Source of the DNA: Tindallia magadiensis
Lineage (GTDB): Bacteria; Bacillota; Clostridia; Peptostreptococcales; Tindalliaceae
Length of the DNA stretch: 64,000 bases
Assembly: GCF_900113635.1 (NCBI RefSeq)
Contig: NZ_FOQA01000004.1
Span: 62,001 to 126,000, forward strand
Reading direction: 5' to 3'
This document shows positions 36,622 through 44,147 of the stretch, one piece after another; positions within the stretch are counted from its first letter, which is position 1; every line of letters begins with the position of its first letter. The translations under genes and the position numbers were made by a program. The notes below the pieces were generated by a model that worked only from the letters and a program-made list of their open reading frames with translations, searched no databases and was not told where the DNA came from.

Positions 36622-38433
36622 ATGCGCGGAGGTTTTATCGGTAAATATCCTGATCAAGAGAATAAAAAATTCCAGCAAACGTATTTTCGAAAAGAAAATT
36701 GGCAGTTTATATTCCCTATTATTCAAAAAAATCAAAAGGACTTATTTCTTGCTTCATTTTTCAGCATACTTTATACGATTACTTTCCTTTTCCCGCCTTA
36801 CCTGATACAGAGAATTATTGATGATTATATTTTAGATGGTCATCCATTAGGCATGACTCCCTGGATTATCTTGTTTTTCTTTCTATACGCTTCCTCCTGG
36901 TATTTCGCTTATCAACAGCGTATTTGGAGTCAGTCCGCTGGTCAAAAAACTGTTTTTGAGATTAGGGAGCGTCTCCACAAAAAACTCCTTGAACTTCCGA
37001 TCAGTTTTCACGAAAAACAACAGAAAGGCTCTCTTACCTCATTGTTGATGAACGATGTTTCCGCGCTGTCTTCCGTCATAACAGAAGGTATTATTGGCTT
37101 AATGAGTGATGTATTAACAATTATTGGCATTACTATTATTATGTATCAGATGCAGCCACAGTTAACACTGATTTTATTGGCTACTGCCCCTATTATTTTG
37201 CTACTAATGTCTTTTTTAGGACGTCATATCCGAGAAGCATTTACAAATGTGCGAGAAAAAATGGCCGACCTAAATGCCCAAGTAGAAGAAAATGTAAGTG
37301 GGATCCGTGTCATTCAATCTTTGGGTATTCAAGATAAAAGCGAAGCTGCCTTTGAGCAGGTTAGCCTTGGAAATTTCAAAGCAAAATTAAACGCCATGAT
37401 TTTTTTAGCATTACTTTTTCCGCTAATGTCCTTAACAACCGGTATTGGAAATGCTCTTTTAGTCTGGTATGGCGGTTTAGAGGTTATTGCCGGTTCTATT
37501 AGTATTGGTATTTTTGCAGCTTTTTTGGCCTACATTCGAAAATTTTACCTTCCGCTAAAAAATTTTAGTGATTTATATTATACATACTTATCAGCGTTAG
37601 TTTCTCTCAACAGAATCGTTGATGTGATGCTGCTGAAAAGTAATACGGAACCCCTATATTCCACACCTCGTCCTTTCCAACATCGAATCTTATTACATCG
37701 TTTGTCTTTTAACTACGATTCAAAAATGGTCCTTAAAAATCTTTCTTTAGAAATACAAAAAGGAGAACGCGTCGGCATTGTCGGAGACAGTGGTTCCGGA
37801 AAATCAACTTTAGTGCGTTTATTGACCAAGCTTGATCAACCTGCTAGTGGTTATATTTCTTTTGATGAATGCCCGATTCAGGAAATCTCTGATTCTATTT
37901 TTCGAAAAATGGTGGCCGTTATCCCTCAAAACACCTTTTTATTTGCCGATACCATCCATAAAAATATTTTACAGGGCGATCCTCAAGCTACTGTTGACGA
38001 GGTGCAGCAAGCTGCAAAAAAAGCGAAAGCTCATGATATGATCATGAGCTTACCTCAACAGTATGAAACGATATTAGGCGAAAAAGGTGTTGGTCTTTCC
38101 GGTGGCCAGCGCCAACTTATTGCTTTTTCCAGAGCCTTGCTAAGAAATCCGGATATTCTTATCTTAGACGAAGCCACTTCCAGTATGGATGTTTTTCTGG
38201 AAAATCAATTGTACCAATCCATGGCAGATGTTTTCGAAAATCGCACCGTAGTGGTTATTACCCATCGCCTTCGTACTCTGCAAGGAATGGATAAAATAGT
38301 CCTGCTCCAAGATGGAACTATTGCTGACTGCGGAAACCATTGTCAGTTATTATCCCGAAATAATGATTATAGAAACTTGGTGGAAGCCGGATTCAGAGAG
38401 ACATCTCAAAACTCAATTTCCGGTTTTCCATAA
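36622..38433 (+). CDS. ABC exporter half-transporter, subunit B
   Basis: The 603-aa partner has an extra N-terminal stretch (about 40 residues, RGGFIGKYPDQENKKFQQTY), six membrane helices and an ATPase with GDSGSGKST, GLSGGQRQL, ILILDEATSSMD and VITHRLRTL. Both nucleotide sites of the pair keep canonical motifs as far as I can see, with no clearly degenerate site. The ATG at 36622 fits an AGAAGGGG site better than the GTG at 36613. Its 3' end overlaps the convergent acetyltransferase gene by 28 bases. Confidence 0.88.
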   Translation: MRGGFIGKYPDQENKKFQQTYFRKENWQFIFPIIQKNQKDLFLASFFSILYTITFLFPPYLIQRIIDDYILDGHPLGMTPWIILFFFLYASSWYFAYQQRIWSQSAGQKTVFEIRERLHKKLLELPISFHEKQQKGSLTSLLMNDVSALSSVITEGIIGLMSDVLTIIGITIIMYQMQPQLTLILLATAPIILLLMSFLGRHIREAFTNVREKMADLNAQVEENVSGIRVIQSLGIQDKSEAAFEQVSLGNFKAKLNAMIFLALLFPLMSLTTGIGNALLVWYGGLEVIAGSISIGIFAAFLAYIRKFYLPLKNFSDLYYTYLSALVSLNRIVDVMLLKSNTEPLYSTPRPFQHRILLHRLSFNYDSKMVLKNLSLEIQKGERVGIVGDSGSGKSTLVRLLTKLDQPASGYISFDECPIQEISDSIFRKMVAVIPQNTFLFADTIHKNILQGDPQATVDEVQQAAKKAKAHDMIMSLPQQYETILGEKGVGLSGGQRQLIAFSRALLRNPDILILDEATSSMDVFLENQLYQSMADVFENRTVVVITHRLRTLQGMDKIVLLQDGTIADCGNHCQLLSRNNDYRNLVEAGFRETSQNSISGFP

Positions 38434-39155
38434 TAAACCATAAATTGATCCGGTTCCTCTGGTATTTCTACCAAGCGATAACCCATATAGCCTTTTTCCA
38501 TCAATAATTGCTGTTTTTTAATCTCTGTATTCTTTACTACCACGCTATCTTTCCATATCATTTTTTCATCACGACATATATTTTCTGCTAGTAAGAAACG
38601 AAGTTTCCCTCCATACACACCCGTACGCATCCTTAAATTTCGTATATACAACCCTGCGTGCATCACACTGCTTAAACTAGGATAATTAAAGGGTGATATG
38701 GTGCATAATACATAACAACAGTGATGATTTCGAATAAATTCCATCGTTGGAACTAGCATTCTTTTTTGCAGAGCATTCCCGCGATAATCTGGTCGAACCA
38801 TCGTAGCTTCCAAAATCGCCGTCTTTTCAAGCGCTTCTTTCGAATCAAGGCCAATTTCTCTACCTAAGTTATCTGTTCCATCTCCTGGAAAGCTCACGGT
38901 TCTTACAGCAACCAGTTCTTCTTCAACAAATACTCCAATGGAAAAACCTTTCCCTTCCACCAGCATAACATCTCGAAAGGATTCGATAGGATCTGGAACA
39001 AACTTTTGCGGATCATCTTGAGCTTCATAAACAATGGTTTGTAAATCAAAAATCTCCTGTTCTGAACCTTTCTTTAACAAAATCATTTTATATGGTTTTT
39101 CAATTATTTCTTCCGCCGTGTGCTGATAAATACGACCTGCCTCTATTATCTGCAA
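38406..39155 (-). CDS. GNAT-like N-acetyltransferase
   Basis: The 249-aa protein contains a GNAT core with VEEELVAVRTVSF, EATMVRPDYRGNALQKRML (acetyl-CoA loop, about 117-135) and CTISPFNYPS. The substrate is unknown. A TTG start with GAGGTGAT upstream is likely. It follows a ComFB-like gene by 16 bases and may be the third gene of a small operon with the 48-aa membrane peptide and ComFB. Its end overlaps the convergent exporter gene by 28 bases. Confidence 0.72.
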   Translation of the reverse strand: MQIIEAGRIYQHTAEEIIEKPYKMILLKKGSEQEIFDLQTIVYEAQDDPQKFVPDPIESFRDVMLVEGKGFSIGVFVEEELVAVRTVSFPGDGTDNLGREIGLDSKEALEKTAILEATMVRPDYRGNALQKRMLVPTMEFIRNHHCCYVLCTISPFNYPSLSSVMHAGLYIRNLRMRTGVYGGKLRFLLAENICRDEKMIWKDSVVVKNTEIKKQQLLMEKGYMGYRLVEIPEEPDQFMVYYGKPEIEF

Positions 39156-39171
39156 GGGTCATCACCTCGTT

Positions 39172-39429
39172 TTATGAGTGGTTTTTATCATAAGCAAGTT
39201 TAACAGCTTCGGTTAGCTGAATCAAAGCTTCAAACCGAAGTTTTTTATCCAAAACATAGGATATTTTTTCACCTTCTGATGCATCTGAAAGAAAATATTT
39301 AGGTGGCATCTTATTAAGTACTATTGCAACAATATCATTTTCGCATTGCTCACACTCACAAACAGTTTCTTTACTTTTATACTCTCCCAAGACTTCTCTC
39401 ACTAAAGTCTCTGTATGATTTTGCAACAT
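39172..39429 (-). CDS. ComFB family protein
   Basis: The 85-aa protein has the ComFB outline: an acidic start (TLVREVLGEY), a cysteine cluster CECEQC, then DIVAIVLNKMPPKYF. ComFB proteins were named for a competence operon, and some bind cyclic di-nucleotides. The Cys cluster could bind a metal. The ATG at 39429 lies one base after the stop of a 48-aa ORF, whose end carries a GGAGGAG site; a GTG at 39438 is the alternative start. Confidence 0.72.
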   Translation of the reverse strand: MLQNHTETLVREVLGEYKSKETVCECEQCENDIVAIVLNKMPPKYFLSDASEGEKISYVLDKKLRFEALIQLTEAVKLAYDKNHS

Positions 39430-39430
39430 C

Positions 39431-39577
39431 TTAACCACGCTCCTCCTGCTCCTGTATTTCAGGGTATTCTTTCATAAAAGATCGATAGTATAAAATTACT
39501 ACCAGTACCATCAAAAAGGTTAAAGAAATCGCCGCTATTAGTTTTATTATTTCAATATCTACCCCTCCTTGCTTCAC
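39431..39577 (-). CDS. small single-pass membrane peptide (48 aa)
   Basis: A GTG-initiated frame encodes 48 residues: a short N-terminus MKQGGVDIEIIK, one hydrophobic helix (LIAAISLTFLMVLVVILYY, about 13-31) and an acidic tail ending EIQEQEERG. Its stop is followed one base later by the ComFB ATG, a layout typical of coupled genes. A second possibility is a start at an ATT (39556-39558) behind a strong AAGGAGGGG. No family recognised; the function is unknown. Confidence 0.5.
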   Translation of the reverse strand: MKQGGVDIEIIKLIAAISLTFLMVLVVILYYRSFMKEYPEIQEQEERG

Positions 39578-39638
39578 TCCACCATTATAAATTATTGCCA
39601 GAATACCGCTTTATATTTTTTTATATCATAATGAAGGT

Positions 39639-39680
39639 AAAAAGACCAGTTACAAAGTATTATTTGTAGCTGGTCTTTTT
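39639..39680 (-). terminator. terminator of the encapsulin operon
   Basis: AAAAAGACCAGTTACAAA and TTTGTAGCTGGTCTTTTT form an 18-bp stem (one G-U pair) around a short 6-base loop, with a T-run on either strand. Confidence 0.88.
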
Positions 39681-39713
39681 CTTAATCTCTATCAACGCTA
39701 GTTATTTTTTCTT

Positions 39714-40508
39714 TTACATAGAAAACGGGATAATAATATCCGGATCCAGGACTCTAAACGTAAAGGATTCGGCAGCAAACAACGTTACCGAATGAGCATC
39801 ATGACTTTCGTAGCCAATAGAGAAGTCTCCGCCTACAAGCATTTCTAAGTCATCATGATCTTGAGGCAATAACAGAGCTCCTTCCAGCACAGAGCTATAA
39901 ACAACCGACCCTCCAATAAGCTTTTCAATCCGCTTAATAAGTGGGTAGCCTTCCATGCCTTTATTGACACGTTTCCAACCCTCTTCACCTACTACTAAGG
40001 TAAACGGTCCATCTTCATAAGCTTCTTTCATTTTTAATACAGCTACAGATAATGCCTCCAATATTTCTTCGCCTTTATGACCAAAAGAAATAGTATCCTG
40101 CCCTGAACTTTCTACTAATCCTTTAATACCACCTTTTTGATACCCGTTGTAGATAGCATTTTCTTCAAAAATAGCTATCTTCTCCATTGCTTCTTCCAAA
40201 GCATCTAACTTAATATCTCTGGCACCTCTGGTAATATTATCCATTTCCCAACGATCCAACTTAAAAGAAATCCTTGTTTCTACCAGCGGCTTGACTTCAT
40301 ATTGTCCACTATGAACATTGTTCTCTTCCTTCTCCAATACGGATAGCCTACCCTCGGGAATAACCGTATAATCCCAGCCTTTTGGCCCTTGTACCTTTAC
40401 TACTCTTCTAGCAGACAGATGGGTTTTTAAGACATCCACCGCTGTTTCATCAATTTCATCCCAAGCTTCTTGGGTTAATGGAGCTAAATCACGTTTTAAT
40501 ATATCCAT
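39714..40508 (-). CDS. enc: encapsulin nanocompartment shell protein
   Basis: The 264-aa HK97-fold shell protein self-assembles into a closed cage that packages cargo. It starts MDILKRDLAPLTQEAWDEID, typical for family 1 encapsulins, and has ARRVVKVQGPKGWDYTVIPEG, ITRGARDIKLDALEEA and the C-terminal ESFTFRVLDPDIIIPF. The ATG at 40508 has AAGGAGG 7 bases upstream. The ferritin-like cargo gene lies 65 bases upstream on the same strand, as in iron-storing encapsulin systems. Confidence 0.95.
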   Translation of the reverse strand: MDILKRDLAPLTQEAWDEIDETAVDVLKTHLSARRVVKVQGPKGWDYTVIPEGRLSVLEKEENNVHSGQYEVKPLVETRISFKLDRWEMDNITRGARDIKLDALEEAMEKIAIFEENAIYNGYQKGGIKGLVESSGQDTISFGHKGEEILEALSVAVLKMKEAYEDGPFTLVVGEEGWKRVNKGMEGYPLIKRIEKLIGGSVVYSSVLEGALLLPQDHDDLEMLVGGDFSIGYESHDAHSVTLFAAESFTFRVLDPDIIIPFSM

Positions 40509-40573
40509 TTTTTTGTCCTCCTTTTCACCTATGGTTCCACAGTTCCAGAAAGGATACTGATGATTATTCACTA

Positions 40574-40918
40574 CTATTTTAAGTCACCTATATTTAAACC
40601 ACCTTTAGTCACCGAATCAGCACCTTCAGTAGTTTCTTCTGCCTCCAATATATTTTTCTCTGTAAATAAATAGGTTCTTAATTCTTCATCCCAAGCATCC
40701 ATATTTCGTCGAAGCCATTCAAGCGTCATGCAAGCATGCTCAATTTCCTCATCTCGGTTATGCGCTAATATTTCTTTCAGCTCTGGATCTTTGGTTGCTG
40801 CTACTCGTTGATTGTACCAGTCTACCGCTTCCACCTCTTCTTTAAGGCTGTTCAGTGCCCTTGAAATGTTTCTGGCTTTTTCGTCTAATAATTCCATTGG
40901 TTCATGATAGTTTGACAT
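40574..40918 (-). CDS. encapsulated ferritin-like protein (EncFtn)
   Basis: The 114-aa ferroxidase is the encapsulin cargo. It has EEVEAVDWYNQRV and HNRDEEIEHACMTLEWLRR; by comparison with known EncFtn, Glu28, Glu58 and His61 would form the dimer-interface iron site, with Trp34/Tyr35 nearby. After a linker it ends GGLNIGDLK, a cargo-loading peptide that docks inside the shell. The ATG at 40918 has AAGGAGG upstream. It oxidises Fe(II) for storage in the cage. Confidence 0.93.
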   Translation of the reverse strand: MSNYHEPMELLDEKARNISRALNSLKEEVEAVDWYNQRVAATKDPELKEILAHNRDEEIEHACMTLEWLRRNMDAWDEELRTYLFTEKNILEAEETTEGADSVTKGGLNIGDLK

Positions 40919-41073
40919 ACCATTCGCCTCCTTATTTAGTAGTGTCATATTGTTTTTTGAGTAAAGGTCTTCTGACCACACAAAATATATGTACCCCATT
41001 CTACCTATCTTAAACTCACAATAAAAATTGACTTTCTTTTTTTTACTCGTTATATTAACGTCAACCGTAGTTT

Positions 41074-41220
41074 CGCAAAATATGGTATCTTACTCACCTC
41101 TATTTCTTTTCTTATTTTCAGTATGGTGACAGCGATTTTAGAATTAGTTTCGGAGAAACAAACTTACAAGACTGTCTTGAACAGCTAGATTCATTTTTGA
41201 AAAAACATCCCCTTGTTTAA
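41074..41220 (+). pseudogene. start-less coding remnant
   Basis: Plus-strand codons from just after a TAG to the TAA at 41220 read FRKIWYLTHLYFF, then YGDSDFRISFGETNLQDCLE and QLDSFLKKHPLV. The second half looks like real protein sequence (polar, balanced), but no ATG, GTG or TTG lies in frame. It may be a gene remnant or a chance frame. No family was recognised. Confidence 0.25.
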
Positions 41221-41231
41221 TCCTTGAAAAA

Positions 41232-41272
41232 ATGGTTATAAATCATAGTGGTTCTAAGTATTTTATAACCAT
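41232..41272. repeat. inverted repeat before superoxide reductase
   Basis: ATGGTTATAAA and TTTATAACCAT are perfect 11-base inverted arms around 19 bases, ending 38 bases before the superoxide reductase ATG. It could be a 5' leader hairpin or an operator of an oxygen or iron regulator; it is not a clear PerR or Fur box. Confidence 0.5.
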
Positions 41273-41310
41273 CATTGTTAGTAACCTTAAATTTCAAAGG
41301 AGGATGCATC

Positions 41311-41685
41311 ATGAAAAGTTTTGGAAAGTTTCTTCAATCTGGAGACTGGAAAGGCGAAAAACACGTTCCAGTAATCCATGCACCGGAAAAAGTAGAAAGC
41401 GGCGAAGCCTTTGAACTGAGAATAACCGTTGGTGATGCCATTGGTCATCCAAATACATTGGAACATCATATTAAGTGGTTCAAGGTGTTTTTCCACGGAG
41501 AAGGAGATAAGTTCCCAGTAGAACTGGCAAACTTTACTTTTGACGCTCACGGCGAATTAGATACTACTACTGATTATGTTGGAGCAGCGCAGGTTAAACT
41601 GCCAAAAACTGGCACTATTTACGCCATGAGTTACTGTAATATCCATGGTGTTTGGGAAAATACCATGGATATTACAGTCGAATAA
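41311..41685 (+). CDS. sor: superoxide reductase (neelaredoxin, 1Fe type)
   Basis: This enzyme reduces superoxide to peroxide without making oxygen, as in anaerobes. The 124-aa protein has the Fe(His)4Cys ligands His18 (EKH), His46, His52, Cys109 and His112, plus Glu16/Lys17 of the EKHVP motif. It lacks the N-terminal desulforedoxin domain, so it is the one-iron class. AAGGAGG lies 7 bases before the ATG; the longer frame is not supported. It is divergent from the encapsulin operon and ends at its own terminator. Confidence 0.94.
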   Translation: MKSFGKFLQSGDWKGEKHVPVIHAPEKVESGEAFELRITVGDAIGHPNTLEHHIKWFKVFFHGEGDKFPVELANFTFDAHGELDTTTDYVGAAQVKLPKTGTIYAMSYCNIHGVWENTMDITVE

Positions 41686-41710
41686 ACACATTCTTCAAGC
41701 AAAAACCTTT

Positions 41711-41733
41711 AGCCCGCTTTCTATAAGCGGGCT
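41711..41733 (+). terminator. terminator after superoxide reductase
   Basis: AGCCCGCTT, loop TCTAT and AAGCGGGCT form a 9-bp GC-rich stem followed by TTGTCT. Confidence 0.75.
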
Positions 41734-41820
41734 TTGTCTATCTGTAAAGAGGTTTCTTCTATAGGAATATGTTATAATAGGATCAATCTCATTTAAGAAA
41801 ATAACTCGGAGGTGATCACC

Positions 41821-42207
41821 CTGTATTTTGCTACCCTGTTCAAAGCTTTAGGCGAAAATACACGAATCCGAATTGTAAAACTACTCTCTATTAAACCAAT
41901 GTATGTCTGCGAATTAGAGTCTATCCTGCAAATCAGCCAACCTAGAATTTCTCAGCACTTAAGAATACTAAAACATGCCGACTTGCTACATGCACACAAA
42001 GAAGGACAGAGAACCATATACTCACTGAACCAGCAAAAATTCGACACATTGGGACATGCCTTTCAACAGTTTTTAACAAAACCTCTTGAAGACCTACCTG
42101 AATTCGAAATGGAAATTCAGCGGATAGAAGCAGTATCAAAAGATCCAGCTATTGCCATTTGTAAAAACCAGGGGAAAGTCCCCACCACAATACCTGCAAA
42201 AAAATAA
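41821..42207 (+). CDS. ArsR family transcriptional regulator
   Basis: The 128-aa winged-helix protein has the family start YFATLFKALGENTRIRIVKLL, the recognition helix ISQPRISQHLRILKHADLL and wing KEGQRTIYSL. A single Cys in MYVCELE sits where metal-sensing ArsR proteins have ELCVCDL; another Cys lies near the C-terminus (AIAICKN). The frame is open from a GTG at 41812, but that GTG is part of a perfect GGAGGTGATC ribosome site; the CTG at 41821, 8 bases after GGAGG, is the best start. It is convergent with a permease operon it may control. Confidence 0.82.
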   Translation: MYFATLFKALGENTRIRIVKLLSIKPMYVCELESILQISQPRISQHLRILKHADLLHAHKEGQRTIYSLNQQKFDTLGHAFQQFLTKPLEDLPEFEMEIQRIEAVSKDPAIAICKNQGKVPTTIPAKK

Positions 42208-42230
42208 AAAACTCCTCCAAAGGAGTTTTT
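42207..42230. terminator. bidirectional terminator between ArsR and the permease operon
   Basis: AAAAACTCCT, loop CCAA and AGGAGTTTTT form a 10-bp stem with T-runs on both strands. The minus-strand operon ends at its right border. Confidence 0.8.
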
Positions 42231-42552
42231 ATTTTTCACAGTCACATTTAACGTTACCGGCAATAATTTCTTTCCAGTCACCTAATACATCATGAGTCCA
42301 ACAATCATCAGCTCCTGCAGCTTCTCTCATGACCAGCGCAAAAATATAAGATAGTTCTTCTACGGTTGCACCCGCTTCTAAAGCTTCCTTAAAATGCTTT
42401 AATACACAAGGCCTAGATCTTGCTTTGATCGATAGTGCAAAACAAATAAACTGATATGTTTTTTCATCAATCTTTCGTTTTTCTTTATATAGCTCGTCAA
42501 TTTCATCCAGTTTTTCTGTAAATTCAGGAAAAAACTCTGCTAACATTCGCAT
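42229..42552 (-). CDS. carboxymuconolactone decarboxylase family (AhpD-like) protein
   Basis: The 107-aa helical protein has FICFALSIKARSRPCVLKHFKEALEAGAT, the CMD/AhpD core with one conserved Cys and His (RPCVLKH); the CxxC of true AhpD is not complete. A second pattern is the C-terminal CDC before the stop. Such proteins often act as peroxidase or disulfide-exchange partners. It lies 42 bases downstream of the permease gene and probably in one operon with it and the thioredoxin-like gene. Confidence 0.78.
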   Translation of the reverse strand: MRMLAEFFPEFTEKLDEIDELYKEKRKIDEKTYQFICFALSIKARSRPCVLKHFKEALEAGATVEELSYIFALVMREAAGADDCWTHDVLGDWKEIIAGNVKCDCEK

Positions 42553-42594
42553 TTCTTTACCTCCTGTGGATTTTTTCTTGAAAAAATTGTTAAA

Positions 42595-43764
42595 TTAAAA
42601 AACATTTCCATAAATCATCCCACTAATCGTTGCCATCACCATCACCAATCCAACAAAGGCCATGGTTTTTTTTGTACCGATAATACTCCTGATGACTAGC
42701 ATGTTTGGCAATGATAAGGCAGGCCCCGCCAACAAAAGTGCTAAAGATGGACCAGAACCCATTCCAGCTCCAATAAGTCCTTCCAGAATAGGTACTTCTG
42801 TCAGGGTAGCAAAATACATAAAAGCTCCAGCCACCGAAGCAAACAGGTTCGCTCCAAAGGAATTTCCACCTACTAATCCAGCAACCCATTCTTCCGGTAT
42901 AAGCCCCGACTCTCCAGGTCTCCCCAGAAGAATTCCAGCAACAAGAATACCCACAAATAGCAAGGGTAAAATTTTTTGTGCAAAGCCCCATGTTTCATCT
43001 ATCCATTCTTTTCGTTGCTCCCTGTCAAACCAACTAAATGTCATGTATAAAACTAATATCAAAAAAATGACCGACATGATCCATTTAACCTGATACATCA
43101 AACCCCAAAAGCTATCTACTTCTGCTGGTTCCGCCCAGTTAGCAAATACTAAAAAACCAATCATGGAGCCAAAAAAGAGTATGGTTTTCCATAATGGCCT
43201 ATCTTCTACATCTTCTTCCAATAAAAAGTTTTCTTCTCCATTATTTCTTTCAGCTTCTTCTTTGCGAAAAATTAATTGCATTAATACACCTACAACAACA
43301 CTAAACAGAACAGCACCAATCGTTCTGGCTGCCCCTAGTTCTGCACCTAATACACGAGCTGTAATGGTAATAGCCAATACATTGATTGCCGGCCCAGAAT
43401 ATAAAAAAGCGATCGCTGGACCTAATCCGGCCCCTTTCATATAAATACCCGCAAATAAAGGTAATACCGTACAGGAGCAAACAGCCAGTATAACGCCCGA
43501 TACAGAAGCAACGGAATAAGAAACCCATTTTTTTGCCTGAGAACCAAAATATTTTATCACCGAATCTTGAGATACAAATACACTCATGGCACCAGCGATG
43601 AAAAAAGCAGGGATAAGACACAGGATTACATGCTCTCTTGCGTAGTAGTTTAGCAGAGCAAAGGCTTCTAAAATTGCGCCCTGAAGCACTGGACTATCTA
43701 CAGGCATCAAGTAAACTGTTAAAAAAACGGTTACGATCCCTAATAATTTTTTTCTTTCACTCAC
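42595..43764 (-). CDS. permease, ArsP/UPF0718 (DUF318) family
   Basis: The 389-aa membrane protein has about ten hydrophobic segments, a central charged loop (RKEEAERNNGEENFLLEEDV) and the family motifs AVCSCTVLPLFAGIYMKG (about 93-110), FLYSGPAINVLA and LLLAGPALSLPNMLVI. ArsP homologues export trivalent organoarsenicals; other family members have unknown substrates. The Cys pair in CSCT is characteristic. It is cotranscribed with a thioredoxin-like gene 26 bases upstream and a CMD-like gene downstream. Confidence 0.85.
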   Translation of the reverse strand: MSERKKLLGIVTVFLTVYLMPVDSPVLQGAILEAFALLNYYAREHVILCLIPAFFIAGAMSVFVSQDSVIKYFGSQAKKWVSYSVASVSGVILAVCSCTVLPLFAGIYMKGAGLGPAIAFLYSGPAINVLAITITARVLGAELGAARTIGAVLFSVVVGVLMQLIFRKEEAERNNGEENFLLEEDVEDRPLWKTILFFGSMIGFLVFANWAEPAEVDSFWGLMYQVKWIMSVIFLILVLYMTFSWFDREQRKEWIDETWGFAQKILPLLFVGILVAGILLGRPGESGLIPEEWVAGLVGGNSFGANLFASVAGAFMYFATLTEVPILEGLIGAGMGSGPSLALLLAGPALSLPNMLVIRSIIGTKKTMAFVGLVMVMATISGMIYGNVF

Positions 43765-43790
43765 GCCTTAACCCTCCAATGGTCTGCTTA

Positions 43791-44024
43791 TTAGTTTCCC
43801 AATAAGTTCTTAATTTCGTCTACCGATGGTACTTTTCCTGAAATTAATGCTTTTCCATCAACCACTAACCCGGGAGTTTTTAATACTCCATAAGAAGCAA
43901 TTTCCTTAAAATCTTTTACTTTCTCAATTTCAGCTTGAATCCCTAAGGCCTCCACAGCTTGTCTTGTGTTCATTTCTAATGTTTCGCATTTTTTGCACCC
44001 AGTTCCTAAAATTTTAATATCCAT
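43791..44024 (-). CDS. small thioredoxin-fold protein
   Basis: The 77-aa protein has the redox motif GTGCKKCETLE at the N-terminus, VKDFKEIASYGVLKTPGLVVDGK with the cis-Pro, and SGKVPSVDEIKNLL at the end. This is the small redox-active disulfide protein often found beside UPF0718 permeases and ArsR regulators. It may reduce or bind the permease's metal/metalloid substrate. The ATG at 44024 has AGGAGG 7 bases upstream. It is the first gene of the operon. Confidence 0.88.
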   Translation of the reverse strand: MDIKILGTGCKKCETLEMNTRQAVEALGIQAEIEKVKDFKEIASYGVLKTPGLVVDGKALISGKVPSVDEIKNLLGN

Positions 44025-44147
44025 TAATTTCCCTCCTATCTCTTTCATAATATTTTTCTTATGAATAAATCATAACAATTTCCTTATGATTCGTCAATAT
44101 ATGTTTATCGAAAACACAAACCACTTTGCACCCTTTTGACCAAAACA

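Larger units (their letters stand above)
40919..41310. other. 392-bp intergenic region between EncFtn and superoxide reductase
   Basis: This divergent control region holds no full gene. It includes a start-less frame (see 41074-41220) and an inverted repeat (see 41232-41272). No clear sigma-A promoter pair with good spacing was found on either strand by eye. Confidence 0.6.

Noticed and set aside
41812-41820. GTG as start codon of the ArsR-family gene.
   Set aside because: The GTG is within the GGAGGTGATC ribosome site itself.
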